DNA of 64,000 nt from Paraphaeosphaeria minitans (lineage: Eukaryota; Ascomycota; Dothideomycetes; Pleosporales; Didymosphaeriaceae): NCBI GenBank assembly GCA_015832175.1, contig WJXW01000005.1, positions 2,046,001 through 2,110,000 on the forward strand, written 5' to 3'. Shown here piece after piece: positions 30,194-42,735 of this stretch; position 1 is the first letter of the stretch, and every line of letters begins with the position of its first letter. The position numbers were made by a program, and so were the translations under genes. A model generated the notes under the pieces. That model worked only from the letters and a program-made list of their open reading frames with translations. It was not told where the DNA came from and did no database searches.

Positions 30194-31523
30194 CTAGTAG
30201 CCTGTTTTAAGCCATATAGTGCCTTATCTAGTTCTAGAGGCACTTAGTTATAGTTTTGGCTTTTAATTATAGAATAACTAGATCTTTGTCTAGTTTTATA
30301 GGGCTATTTTCTAGGGTAAAGCTTTCTAGACCTTAAGGTAAATCTAGATAGACTTCTTCCTCTAGATAGGCGTTAGGAAAAGCCTGTTTTATATCCTATA
30401 TATAAATTTCCCAGTTTAAACTAGAAAAATAGGATAATAGAAGCCTTATAAGACTAGGTTTAGAGGTAGTAGTAAAGGTTTCTTTATAATTAATTCTATA
30501 CTTTTGTAGAAATCCTTTAGCTACGTATCTAGCCTTGTATTTGTTTATAGAGCTGTCTAGGTAATATTTCCTAGTTAAAACCCATCTACCCTTAATAATT
30601 AGTTTATTAGGTTTAATAACTAGGTCCTAAGTTTTGTTTTGTATTAGATTTTCTACCTCTAATTTTATAGCTTTTAGGTAGAAATCTTTATTAGGATTAG
30701 TTAGAACTTCTTTATAGTTCTTTGGCTCTTCTGTACTAGTAACTAGTATATTTTCTTCTACTAGTTCTTTATACAGGTTTTCCCAACTTATATTAGTAGT
30801 TTTAGGAATTGGTTCTTTATTCCTATTAATAACTACTTTAGGGCTAGAGTCTTGTTAAGCCTTAGGAATATTATTTTCCTTATTAGGCTCTATTTCTCTA
30901 CTAGGCTCTATAGGCTCTAGTCTATTATAGATCTCTATTACCCTTTCCTAATTATTTGGCTTATAGAAGTAGCCTTCTAGTATCTTATAATCTCTAGCAT
31001 ATACTATTTTATTTTTGCTAGAATTAAATAATTGGTACTAGTTAGAGTTATAACCTATTAGATAGTAGGGAGTAGCCCTAGCGTCTAGTTTCTTAATAAG
31101 ACTACTAGGTTCTTTATAATAAGTTAGGAAACCCCAAATCTTTAGGTTTTCTATATTAGGTACTTTATTATACCTTTGGAAGAATGGTGTTTTATAGCCT
31201 ATAGAACTATTAGGAGTTCTATTATATAGGTAGACCACAGTTAATAGAGCTTCTTCCTATATAACTTTAGGAAGATTAGATTAGATTAATAAGGCTCTAA
31301 CTTTATTTAATAGTAGCCTATTTATAATTTCTACAGCTCCATTTTGCTTAGGTGTATAGGGGCTAGAAAAACGAACTATAATACCTTTTTCTTCTAGGTA
31401 TCTTGTAAGATTTTTAGATATAAATTCGTTATCTAGTTATAGGGCTTTAACCTTAGAAGAACTCTATAGTTCTACTTTAGTTATAAATTGTCTTATAGCC
31501 TCTATAAAATTTTTCCTAGTGTT
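30194..31523 (-). pseudogene. Copia D integrase core and reverse transcriptase N-terminal relic
   Basis: Minus-strand relic. Integrase core at about 31523-31240 with Leu-Asp-Asn-Glu-Phe (family Ser-Asp-Asn-Gly-Gly-Glu-Phe) near 31435 and Tyr-Thr-Pro-Lys-Gln-Asn-Gly-Ala-Val-Glu near 31345. An uninterrupted 66-codon run at 31238-31038 covers Tyr-Leu-Tyr-Asn-Arg-Thr-Pro and the Lys-Leu-Asp-Ala-Arg-Ala segment that follows the Copia integrase core. Reverse transcriptase starts near 30650, with Asp-Ile-Lys-Gln-Ala-Phe-Pro-Asn-Ala near 30385 and Ala-Leu-Tyr-Gly-Leu-Lys-Gln at the E junction. Its 5' part is cut off by the F LTR at 31524. RIP damage is mild. Confidence 0.9.
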
Positions 31524-31928
31524 TATTAGGATCTAAAATCCATATAATGGCGGGAAGCCAGTTTTGTACCTAGTGGGCGCGTAGTAAGGATTAAGCGGGG
31601 ATTCGAGGCTAGCTACGCCTTAAATAAAGGAGTTACGTAACTGCTCTCTATAGAGCGCTTAATTACTCTATACTAGAGCATAACACACGTAACCGCTCTC
31701 TATAGAGCGCTCCCTATAGAGCGGACTTTGCTTAGTATATAGGAACGTAAGGATAGACTCTCTATACTTATGTTTAATCTGTTTATTAATCTATTATTTA
31801 GATTCTAGTAGACTAAATTATTAACTTATTACACTTTATAAAATACTATTATATTAATAAGACCTTCTACCTTCTGTAAGTACTCTTACCTAAGAACTAA
31901 CCTTAACCCTTTAGGACTAGCTACCCTC
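31524..31928 (+). repeat. F: A-family LTR, main part (U3 type with GGCGGGAAGC)
   Basis: Starts TATTAGGATCTAAAATCC and belongs to the same LTR subtype as A2 (53667). It contains the GAGCGCTCT-type palindrome cluster (about 31650-31720). It is interrupted after 405 bp by element G and finished at 39072-39083, 417 bp in total. It lies in Copia D. Confidence 0.9.
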
Positions 31929-32120
31929 TGTAATGGGCTGGGGCATAGCCCTAGCCTTTGGAAGGATCTTAAGGAAAGGAACTACCCTAAAGAAGTGGAC
32001 CTACTAAGGAAAACTCTTCTTATAAGCAGCACACCCCCCTATAGAGACTTAATACCTAGAATTTATCCTTTATATTTAGCACTTACAGTTCTGTTTATTC
32101 TCTAAGGCTAGCCTATAATA
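31929..32120 (+). repeat. G 5' LTR
   Basis: 192 bp, TGTAATGGGCTGG to CTATAATA. The first ~70 bp keep TG/CA words that are converted in the 3' LTR. Confidence 0.94.
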
Positions 32121-33640
32121 TTAAATTCTAGGTCTTCTAGAAAAAGAGTTGTTTAAAGGAACAAAGAAACGTAATAGAGTCTAGAATAACCTACTAATAG
32201 ATACCTCTAATATTGCTAAGTTAGTAGAATAACTGTAGAACTTAATTACTACTAGAGACAAAAACCACTCTACTATATAAATACTATAACTCTAGAATAA
32301 AAAGCTGCGTAAGCTCTTTATACGCTAATAGGCCTACGCTAGCACTACCCTAGGCCTATCTACCTCTACTATAGGGGGCGGATCCCTATTTACTAGTATA
32401 GACTAGCTAATTTTATAGCGTAAACTGCTCTTAAGTCTAACTAAGTTTAGGGGCTTAAAGACATAGTTTAGGGCCTAAAAGGTTATAATAAATTATAAGC
32501 TTTAGGCTAATAAGCAGTTTATTAGCTCCCCCTAAAAAGAATAGGCGCTAATATAGGACTGCCTAGATAATAGTTCTTAGGACATAGTAGCGGCCTTCCA
32601 CTAAACTAGGGGGGTAGACAGCTAGTTTAACTTATAGACGTTTATATAGTACTTTACTTTTATATACACTAATAAACACGCCTAGTAAAAAGCTAAAGCA
32701 CGCCTTAATATAATTAGATAAGGCCTTAGGGAGAGTTTCTCTAACTTTTATATTCGCTTTAAATAGATCTTAGTAGAGGTAGGCAGCAGCTAGTAAGGTA
32801 ACACTAAGAAACTGCGTAAGTTACGCTACGCGATCTAGCGCGATATCTATATAGTTACCCTTAACTACAATATTCCTAAAGGGGACTACAACGCAGCTAT
32901 TGCTAGGTTTTTGTAGATTATAGTAGACCTTAAAATAGAGGCCCTAGAAGATAAGCTTACTACTTAAGCTACCTTCTATAAGGGTGGCTAGCCCCCTCTT
33001 AAGGATAGTAATAGTAATATCTATATAACTTCTATAGTAGCTTTAACCTTAACCTAGCCCTAAACTAGCGGAGAGGCGGGTAAGCAGCGCCTAAACTAGA
33101 TACTTAAATATATCTTCTAGTAATACTAGAATATAGGCGTATACACTTACTATAGTAAGCCTAACTATATAGCTAGAGCCTACTTTAATGCAATTTTACT
33201 CTAGGTAATTATAACCTAACTTTAGTATAATAAGATAAGTATTTAGTTAAGAAAAGAATAGCCCCTAGTCTAGCGCTAATATAGAGGCTAAGCGTAACAG
33301 TATTAATAGAGGTATAATTAGGGCGAGCTGCGATAGTTAGAGTGGCTAAGGCTAGAGTAGGTATAAATAGGCTTATTTCTACCCTCTACGTCTTCTTTAA
33401 CAGCATATAGTATATAGAGGCCCTAATTAATATAGGGTATAAATACTTTATAGTAATTAGCTTTAGGCTAGTAGATTTACTCTTACTATAGTGTATTATA
33501 ATTCTAGCCTAGGAGCTAAAATAGGCTACTAGGTTATTACTATAGACCCTTATTACAGAGATAGTAGTAGTGCCTTATAATATATCTAGGTAGTAATAGA
33601 CCTTTTATACTTATGTAATCCCTAACCTCTACTAGGATAT
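32121..33640 (+). pseudogene. G gag relic
   Basis: Plus-strand frame with Gln-type stops from about 32130. A Tyr/Cys-poor segment near 33110-33180 (Gly-Val-Tyr-Thr-Tyr-Tyr-Ser-Lys-Pro-Asn-Tyr-Ile-Ala-Arg) looks like a zinc knuckle whose Cys and His residues are now Tyr. It is followed by a Gln/Arg-rich linker. Capsid identity is inferred from position before the polymerase. Confidence 0.6.
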
Positions 33641-36600
33641 AATTCTAGGGGCCCCCTAGCTAGCTAAGTCTAGAGTAGTAGTAGATATCTATAGTAGTAA
33701 AATTATAATTAGTGCAGCTAGGGGTTTTATTACTCTTAACACCTAGGTAGTAGAGAAGTAGGGTCTCTTTACTACGCTAGTAGATAAAGAGGATAATGTA
33801 ACACTCTTTAATACTCTAGATAAAGACTAGAGAGGGGTATTCTTAACTTTACTCTAGGATATTATCTAGATACTTATAATAACGCTTCCTTATATAGTAG
33901 AACTTCTACCCCCTTATAACATAGTAGGGCTAGGCCTTACTAAAGATAGTAGGACTTTCTTTCTAGAACTAGTAGAGTACACTACTATCTTTAATAAGAC
34001 TAAGGTATCTAGCCTCTTACTACACTAGGGCACGTTAGACTACTATATCTACCTAAAGTAGACCCTAAGCAGCTCCCTCCTAAGACTATCTTAGGGCCTA
34101 CTATATAGTATATCTAGAGATTAGCTAGCGGAACTCTAGCGCCAACTTATAGAACTTATAGATAAAGGCTAAATATAAGCTAGCTCCTTTTTAGTAGATA
34201 CTCTAGTCTTTCTAGTCTTAAAGCCTAGGGGGAAATAGCGCCTATACGTTAATTATTAGAAGATTAATGTAATCTCTAAGCTAGATTAGTACTCTCTTCT
34301 ACTTATTAAAAAGACACTGCGCACCCTCTTTTAGGCTACTTAGTTTATAAAGGTAGATATTTACGCTGCCTTCTATAAGCTATAAGTTATAGAGGGGGAA
34401 GAATACTATACTATATTCTATACCTAGTTTAGCCTCTTTAAGTGGTTAGTAGTCCTATTTAGACTAACTAGGGCACCTACTATATTCTAGCGCTATATTA
34501 ATAGCGCTCTAAAGGATACTCTAGGCGATATATATATAGCTTACCTAGATAATGTCCTTATCTATATAATAGGGCCCCTACGCTAACACTAGGACTATAT
34601 GTAATAAGTGCTAGGACTCTTATAGAAAGCTAGACTATATATAGACCTAGGGAAATATAAATTCGTAATAATAGAGGTTAGGTACTTAGGGTATTTTATT
34701 ATAGTAAGTAAGGCTATTTGCCTTAATCTAGTAAAGATATAAGTAATTAATTAATAGGATCCCCCTTCTATAGTACGTATAGTCTGCTACTTTATTAGCT
34801 TTACTAACTTCTATTATAACTTTCTCCCCTAATTCTCTAAGTAGGCTGTACCCCTATATACCCTTACTAAGAAAGGGGTCCTATTTTAATAGGGCCCTAG
34901 GGAATAAGAGGCCTTCTAGGCCCTAAAGGACATATTTGTATAGGGCCCTATTTAGGCGCTCTAGGACCTAGAGCGTAATACGCTAGTAGAGGCAGACTAC
35001 TTAGGTAGCGCTACTAGGGCCTACCTCTCCTAATAGATTAAAGGGATCTAGCACTTTATAGCCTACTACTCTATAGCCCTAACACTAGCCTAGTAGAACT
35101 ATACTATTTACGACAAAGAGCTGCTTATAATTATATAGGCCTTATAGGTATAGAAACTAGAGCTAATAAGAGTAGCGCGCCCCTTTAAGATTCTAATAGA
35201 CTATAAGAACCTTAAATACTTTATAAAGATTTAAGAATTAAGTAAGCGCTAGCACTAGTAGTTAGAGTTACTTTTTACTTTTTACTTTTACCTTTACTAC
35301 TAGCCTAGATTCTAGATAGCTAGACTAGACGCACTAAGCTGGCGTAAGTAGAATATAGCCTAGTAGATAAGGATAAACGCCTTACTAATAGTGCCTAGAA
35401 CTATTTAGGCTGCCCTAGTATAGACATAATTTTTAATAGTGCTAGTAAGGGCTTAGATCTTTACTAATACGTATTTATAGGCACTTTAGAATATAGCTAT
35501 AGTAGAGTTCTCCCTCTACTATATTAGGCTTAAGGCGGTGTACTATAGTAACTATATATTCCCTATAGTAGCTGCCACCTCCTAATAAATTAGGGACTAT
35601 ATAATTAGTATATATAAGTCCCTTTTATAGTAAGGAGTCCTTTAGGTCCTAGCTTAGAAACCTTTTACTACTACTATTATATAGTGCGTATATAAGTCTC
35701 TAGTTATAGGCTATTCTAGAAAGAACTCTATATTTAAGATTATCTACTAGGACTACTACTAGGATAATATATCTAAAGACATTACCTAATTTGTGCATAA
35801 TTGCCACTGCGTAGGAGTGTATGTAGACTAGTAGAAGTAGTAAAGTCTCCTATAGCTACTCCTAATTATAGACTAGTACTAGGCGCAACTCTTAATAGAT
35901 TTTATAGTAGACCTCTCCTAGGCCTTTATAGTAGCACTACAATACCTGCTTATAATTACTAATAGGCTATTAAAGTATATATAACTAGAAGCTATAACTT
36001 TTATAATAGTAGAGTACTATGCAGCCTACTTCTACAATGTATAGTAGTAGTTCTATAGCTTTCCTACTTTACTAATTATAGATAAAGGCTTAGACTAGCT
36101 AGGAAAGTTCTAGACTATACTGTGTAAATTAACTAGAATAAAATAACTCCTCTTTATAGTATACTACCCCTAGACTAACAGTAGCATAGAGAGGGTAAAC
36201 TAGAAGGTACTCTTAGTCCTCTATATTATAGTTAACTTTAAATAGATAGACTAGCTAGACTATCTTCTAGCCTACTAGCTTATATTAAATAATATAGTAT
36301 CTACTACTATAGGTCTAAGCCTAAACTTTCTACTAAATAGATATTACGTTAATCTCCTTAAGAGAATCCTCTTACTAGTAGAGTCTACCTACACCCCTAC
36401 TAGGAGGGTAAAGCACTTTTTAGACTACCTTAAGAGAGGAATAGCTTTAGTTTAAGCTACTATTACTTATAGATAGTAGTATATTATAGAGGCTATAAAC
36501 TATACCTACTACCCTGCGGAGCGATTCTAAGTTAGAGATAAAGTATAGTTTTTACTATATAACGTAAAAACTAACTAGCTAAAGAAGAAACTTAACTAGC

Positions 36601-36750
36601 TTAAGGTTAAGTATACTATAATAGCTATACTATCTTTACTTATAGTAATACTAGACCTACTTAGTAATTTCTATAAGACTGTCTATATTAACTTTTTTAA
36701 GTAAGCGGCAAACAATCCCTTACCTAGTTAGACCTAGACTAACGCCTAGC
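33641..36750 (+). pseudogene. G pol relic: reverse transcriptase, RNase H, integrase
   Basis: Reverse transcriptase occupies about 34120-34760: Tyr-Val-Asn-Tyr-(Gln/Arg)-Lys near 34250, Leu-Phe-Arg-Leu-Thr-Arg-Ala-Pro near 34455 and the active site Tyr-Leu-Asp-Asn at 34542-34553. RNase H is at about 34920-35340, with Tyr-Asp-Lys-Glu-Leu-Leu near 35110 and Leu-Ile-Asp-Tyr-Lys-Asn-Leu (family Thr-Asp-His-Lys-Asn-Leu) near 35200. Integrase can be followed at about 35560-36350, including an Asp-Phe segment near 35895 and a Gly-Leu-Asp-like core segment near 36085; its zinc domain is decayed. Many Gln-type stops. Confidence 0.85.
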
Positions 36751-38874
36751 TAGACCTAGCCTTAGAGCTAGAAGAAGTAGACTTAGACCTATATAAATAG
36801 GAAGTAGAGGAGGTCCTACGCATTAAGAATACCTAGAGAAAATAATAATAGGCGCTAGTAAAGTAGACTAGATAGGTATTACTAACTTAGGTACTAGTTA
36901 AAAATATTATAGACACTGTAGCTCTAGACTGCTTTAAGGCCGCCTAGGGGAACTATAGGCATAATAATAGTCCTATCTAGCCTATAAGGAAGAACATATA
37001 AATATTATAAAAAAAGCTATAATAGGTATTTAAGAATTTATTCCCCTACTAATCTAGTAGAGGCGCTATCTATCTAAAAACTACTAAAGGCTATTAGCCT
37101 TAGGGTTGCTATAACTAAAGTGGCACTAAAGTAATACTAGGTAGAAATAAAGGGGGGCTATAATAACTATATTACTCTTTACACTAGTAGTAGTGGCATC
37201 TAGAAGAGTGCACTAAGCTAGCCCTAGATAAAGACTTAGGTAGAGTTACTCTATAAGGCTCTTAATATAGGTTAAAGGGTATACACTATTAGACTAGGGC
37301 CACTAGGAGGGTAAGGTAGTGTTGGCTAGGAGCTATCCTAAGTCGCTCTATAATAGTAGTAAGTAGATTAGTAGTTTATACTTAAGTCTAGATTATCTTA
37401 TCTAGGTGCTAGCTTATACTCTCTTTAGATCGCTAGATATAATTTCCTATATTATTTATTTACCTTACTATATTATTAGCTAACGCTACTAGATTCTAAT
37501 TATAGTTACTACTACACTAGGCTAGAGTTATTTAGAGCGAAGGTGCTACTAGGGCTATATCTATACTAGGGGGGTTAACTACTATTCTATTACTACACTA
37601 AGGTAGGGGCACAGTAGGGGAGCCTAACTCTTAGATTAGGCTAAAGTTCTTAAGCGCTAAGTTTAGGTACTACTTATACTACTAGGCTAAGTAGTAGAAC
37701 TTTACTATAAAGGTAGGCAGTGTTCTAGTTATAGGCTTCTAAGAGTTAGTGCTATATATTCTAGAATTATAAATGTGTAAATTACTATTAATCTAGCCTC
37801 GCTCTATATATTTAATCTAAAGGCGTAGAGCCTACCTTAGGCCTAGGTTATTAGTAAAGGGGGTAGAATTGTACTAGTAGGTAGCTTTAGTATAATAGTA
37901 GGCGCTATAGGAGTAGCCCTAGAATAGTTAATAGCTGTATAAATATTAATAATAGCCTAGAAGATAAAGCTATAGACTTACTCTACGCGCCTAAGCTGCT
38001 TTAGGCGCTTAATGTATTTAATATATATAAAGCCTATATTAGAATTAGCTAGCTCTTTATCTAAACTGTCTTCTTAAAGGACTGCGCTCTTAGTAATATA
38101 GAGCTACTTTAGAGTATAGGTAGAGGTAATAGGGTTAGGGTAATTAGCTAGTATACGCCTCTTAGAGGTTATAAAGGGGTAAAGGTAATTACTGCTATTA
38201 GGGTACTATATAGGCGTATTAAGGCTTTAAAGAATCTTTTTTATTTTAGTATTATTAATCTCTTTCTTAGTATACATATAGCTAGGCTTAGTAAAACGCT
38301 AGTTTAGGTCTAGAGAGTTATTACTACTACTACTACTAGGACTAAAGATATTTACTAAGGCGGCGCTACCTTAGAGGCTATTATTAATAATATTAACGTT
38401 AGCTATAGCCGTAAATAAAACACTAAAAAAGAGGGCTAGGAGGCTAATAAGAGCATAGGGGCGCATAGCGTAGAAATAAGAGGGGGACTAGATTAGGGCT
38501 AGAAAGAAATAGGGATAAAAGTAGTCGCAAATAGTTAAGGAAGTTAGAATAGGCGTAGGTTAGGATTAGTATAGAAAAGAGAGAGTAGAGAAGGGAAGAG
38601 GGAAGGTAGAGTAATATAGATATAAGGAGACTACGATAGCGACGCACTACTAAAGTAATAGATATATAATAATTATATTAGAAAGGGTAGGAGCGCCGTC
38701 CTATTACTTTATAATAATAAGGTAAATAAATAAACTGCCTAATAAGGGCCCTCGCCCTAAGGCCGCCTTAGGGCCGCCTCTATACTACTACCTTACTATA
38801 GTATAATACTTTTAAGATCTCTAAGGCTTACCTTATAACTACAAGACGTTTTAAACTAAGTAAAGTCTAGGGTA
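36751..38874 (+). other. G 3' region, possible further plus-strand relic
   Basis: About 2.1 kb between integrase and 3' LTR. A plus-strand frame with Gln-type stops can be followed in pieces, most clearly at about 38040-38640, where it is rich in Arg, Lys, Glu and Gln; I recognise no domain. A GC-rich pocket with GGGCCC and repeated GGCCGCC words (38746-38778) stands out. The purine-rich stretch at 38440-38620 gives an open minus-strand frame that is only its shadow. Confidence 0.45.
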
Positions 38875-39066
38875 TATAATAGGCTAGGGTATAGCCCTAG
38901 CCTTTAGAAAGATCTTAAGGAAAGGAACCGCCTTAAAGAAGTAAACCTACTAAGGAAAACTCTTTTTATAAGTAGTACACCCCCCTATAGAGACTTAATA
39001 CCTAGAATTTATCCTTTACATTTGGCACTTATAGTTCTGTTTATTCTCTAAGGCTAGCCCATAACA
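38875..39066 (+). repeat. G 3' LTR
   Basis: 192 bp, TATAATAGGC to CATAACA, same length as the 5' copy. RIP-altered at its start, clean at its end. Confidence 0.94.
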
Positions 39067-39071
39067 CCCTC

Positions 39072-39083
39072 TTAGATTTAACA
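39072..39083 (+). repeat. F: A-family LTR, last 12 bp
   Basis: TTAGATTTAACA completes the F LTR after the G insertion and its CCCTC duplication. Confidence 0.85.
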
Positions 39084-40007
39084 TAAATCTAACCACACTA
39101 AGTATGTATAGACAGTACTAGAAGCACTAAATAAAGTATACCTTTATATTAAACTTAAGAAATATAAGTTTAACGTTAAATAACTTAAATTCCTAGGATA
39201 TATTATTACTATAGAAGGAATTAAGATAACACTAAGTAAAATTAAATATATTAAGAACTAGCTAATACTAAAGACAGCTAAGAACATCTAAGAACTCTTA
39301 GAATTCTATAGATTTAACTAATAATTTATCTAAAATTACGTAAAGGTTATAATACCTTTAACAAATTTTATAAAAAAGGACGTACCCTTTAAATGGATAA
39401 ATAAGTGCGGAATGTTATTTTAACTCCTTAAGATAGTATGTATTATAGAACCTATCCTTATTTATTTTAGAAATAAAAACCACTACGCTTTAATATAGAC
39501 ACTAGCGATCTTACGCTAGACGCCTACGCTTAATAAGAATATAATAGTAAATAGCACCTAATTGCCTACTACTTATGCAAATTTAATAACTCTAAAACAT
39601 AATATAATATATATAATAAAGAACTCTACGCTATTATTAAAGCCTTAAAGTACTAGAGGATCTACGCGCTTAGTTACTTAACGCTAGAAATCTATATAGA
39701 TAATAAGAACCTTCTAAGGTTTACGACGATAAAAGAACTTACGCTATAATAATAAAAATAGTTATAGACCTCTAGGTAGTATAAGTTTAAAATTATCTAT
39801 ATAGCTAGAAAAGAAAATAGCAGAGTAGACTCTCTTAGCTAACAAAGTAATCTAGTAAAAGAAAAGGTAAAAAGCTTTTTTACAATCCTTCGCAAAGCCA
39901 AAAATAAATCTCTAGAACTAATAGTAAAACTAAATTAACTTTTAGTAATTAACTAAAAAGTTCTAGAATATCTACAGACTAAGATTATCTCATAATACTA
40001 CGATAAC
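39084..40007 (+). pseudogene. A5: chromovirus fragment, reverse transcriptase end to RNase H
   Basis: Directly after the F LTR, instead of leader and gag, comes A-family pol from just past the reverse transcriptase active site (corresponds to A1 about 22155 onward). It runs through RNase H to the start of integrase (A1 about 23070). So the 5' LTR is fused to mid-pol by a deletion of roughly 3 kb. Plus-strand frame, many stops. It ends at an H solo LTR. Confidence 0.85.
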
Positions 40008-40245
40008 TATTAGTTTGGCTTAATCTATAATTAAGTATTTGAGGGTTAATAGTATACTATCGTGCAAAGGGTAAGAAGTAGGTTTAATTAATTACGTCTG
40101 GTCTATCGTATAAAGGGGCACTAAGGGCTTTATGAAGTCTCCGCCTCTTAGCGCTGACCTAAGTAGTGGGTCCTTGTGCGGGTCCCTATAGGTAGGCAGG
40201 CCCCCACTTCACCCAGTGCTACTTATACAATAAACTGTACAGACA
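40008..40245 (+). repeat. H solo LTR (238 bp), no matching target duplication
   Basis: TATTAGTTTGGC to TACAGACA. The flanks ATAAC and ATTAT do not match, and the DNA on the two sides is A-family in opposite orientation, so this LTR marks a recombination joint rather than a simple insertion. Confidence 0.9.
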
Positions 40246-42480
40246 ATTATAGCGTTTAAATAATATTTTCTTTGTACCCTAGTTAATCTATAGGTTATGT
40301 ATTATTAACTAAGGTAATCTTAAGACTAACTTATGCTTAGATTCTAGTAAAATATCTAAGGTAAGTTCCTTTCTATATCCTTAGACTATTATTGTGGTAG
40401 TAATCTCTTAATATATCTAAGGTGTCTTAGGCATTAGGGATCTATTTATAATATAAATAATGTAAGGTACTTCTTTCTTTAATATTATAAGTCCTACTTA
40501 TCTTGCTATTTAATAAAATATAAAGTTCTTTTCTACTCCTAAGTCTATAAGAGCTTAAGCCTATATTTCTTTAAGCTATACTAGTAGCTTAACTAATACT
40601 ATACTTACTATAGTATTTAATTTAATAAAGGCGTTTTCTTGTCTAAGTTTAGGCCTAAAAAAGACATCTGTTTATATAAGTTATAGTTAAGTTTAGGTGC
40701 CTAGTATACGTTTCTAAATATCTACTTCTATTGTTATTCTTAAGTACGTAGCTTATATAAATTATCTTCTTCTTCTTCTTATAAGGATGTTTTTCTATTT
40801 TTCCTCCTGCGGTCTTTACTATTCCTATGTACTAGTTAAATTAGTAGTTCTGTTATTACTTCTTACGTAGGGCAGTTTGCAAAGCTGTCTAAATATTTAG
40901 CTATATAGTAGTATTTATAGTTTTAGTTTAGACACGTGTACTAGTATAGTTATATATAGTTTCTGTTAATAAGTATATTACAGCATTTATTACCCTTTAG
41001 CGTGAGGTAAAGAAAATATTTTACTTATTATTTATTCTAGAGGTATTTATTATAAGCTGCGATAGAGTAGTCTATTCATATCTATTTATAGCGCAGTTTC
41101 CTTTTAGGTTATTTCTTATTCTCTTCTTTCTCTACCTTATGTTATATGTATGTTAGTTCTTTATAATACGTCTATATATAGAATTAGTGTATAGGATTTT
41201 AGTAGTCTAGGTAGTACTTTAGTACGTAGTCTAATTCTTTATTTTTATAGGGTCGTATCCCTTTTAGTGCCTAGTAGGGTTCTATATAGTCCTAAATATT
41301 TAGTTTATACTTAAGTAATATAGGGTTGTCTTTTTCCTGCCTACTTTATAGGTAAAGAGTAGGAGATCTTAGTATCTCTTCTACGTCTTCTACGTTATAG
41401 TATATATTAGAGTTATCTTCTAGATCTTTATATAATTATAAGTTAGGTAAATCTAATCACTTACTTTATTCTAGTATAACGTGTTAGTAACTAAATAGTA
41501 TTATAATAACTTTCTATTCCTTATTAGGTTCTTAGTCCTTAATAGTTAGTATATTTAACTTAGTTTAATAGACTTTGTTCTTTAATCTATAGTTTCTAGC
41601 TATATAGCCTAGTTTGCCACATATAAAGCATTTACAGGTCTTAGTTATTAGTTATTAACTTCTATTAGAAACGCGTTTATTAGGCTACTTAGGGCCTATC
41701 TTTTCTCCTTTTCCTTTACCTATGTAGTTAAACTAGATATCTTCTATTAGTTTGTATCTCTAGTAGTTCCTTAGCTATTACTTTTAGATAATTCTAACAG
41801 GGTTCTTATAAACCACTTTTACTAGTTATCTAAAACTTATTACTCTAGAGTTTTAGTAGAGCTCCTGTTACAGCAAGAACTATTCTTTATTAATCTTAAT
41901 AGTTTCTTTATATAGTTCTTTAAGGTTAGTAATTCGCGCACTACTATATAAGAGTTTCTTATATAGTTTCTGTTTAAGTCCTTATTTATACATATCCTAA
42001 AGAGATTTATTGTTCTAGTTAAGTTGTATAGCGTATCTGCAAAACTTAGCTATATACTTAGCTACTAATTATTTCTAAGTTATAGTCTAAATCTTTACTT
42101 TTGTAATAGAGTTTTTATTAGTAATTCTAAAGAGTTGTCTAAAGTATTTTTTAAAGTTGTTATAATCTTTAATAATATTAACTATATTAGTATACTTATT
42201 TGCGTAATTGTTGTTATTATTATTATGGTCTGTTCTTAGGTACTTTTTAAGGTAGAAATAGATCTATAATCCTGTATCTCCTCGCATGTATATTACTGTA
42301 AAGATAACCTTTTTCTTATCTTTAAGGGGTTTGTCTAAGTTAAAAAAGTAGAGGTCTAACTAGAAAATCTAGACGTTAGTTTAAGATTATTTACTAAAGT
42401 AGAGATTAGGTTTATACGCCTTACTACTATCCTTTATAGGAGTAATCTTAGCGGCACCTAAAGCTATAGAAGAGGTAGGA
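40246..42480 (-). pseudogene. A4 gag and protease relic
   Basis: Reverse complement of A1 19140-21370. The zinc knuckle is near 41600-41640 (keeps a Gly-Lys-like TTTGCCACA stretch, reading Cys-Gly-Lys on the minus strand), with the two linker Cys motifs further left. Protease is near 40490-40570. Stops as in the other copies. Confidence 0.85.
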
Positions 42481-42489
42481 GTTTATAAA

Positions 42490-42705
42490 TGTGAGGTCTG
42501 GTTATAGGCAATAGTACTTGCTTCACACCAGGAAGGATAGTGAAAGGATGACTCTGGTAATATTAATAGAATAATACTTGTCTTGTGTCGAGTTAACGCG
42601 CGGCGTAGGTTTTGCGCAGCTGGCTCGCTTAGCGCACAGACCCTCTATAAGGCCTTGGCGCTAGATACCACAACACCATAATAATATCGTGATCTACCCG
42701 TTACA
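42490..42705 (-). repeat. K solo LTR (216 bp), almost free of RIP
   Basis: On the minus strand TGTAACGGGTAGATC to GACCTCACA; short inverted ends. Flanked by ATAAA (42485-42489) and GTAAA (42706-42710), a target duplication with one G-to-A change. It keeps CA, CG and TG dinucleotides throughout, unlike the surrounding A4 leader. The same LTR, heavily RIP-altered, is at 48706-52065. Confidence 0.92.
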
Positions 42706-42735
42706 GTAAAGTACTTATATTAAGGGTGTTTAAGA

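Larger units (their letters stand above)
31929..39066 (+). mobile_element. Gypsy element G (7138 bp, target duplication CCCTC)
   Basis: LTRs of 192 bp at 31929-32120 and 38875-39066 are bounded by CCCTC (31924-31928 and 39067-39071). Inside are gag, reverse transcriptase, RNase H, integrase and about 2 kb of further sequence. It landed 12 bp before the end of the F LTR. It is less AT-rich than neighbours but still full of TAG/TAA stops. Confidence 0.95.

Noticed and set aside
38444..38647. 67-codon minus-strand frame rich in Leu and Ser
   Set aside because: It is the complement of a purine-rich (Arg/Lys/Glu) plus-strand stretch in G; low-complexity shadow.
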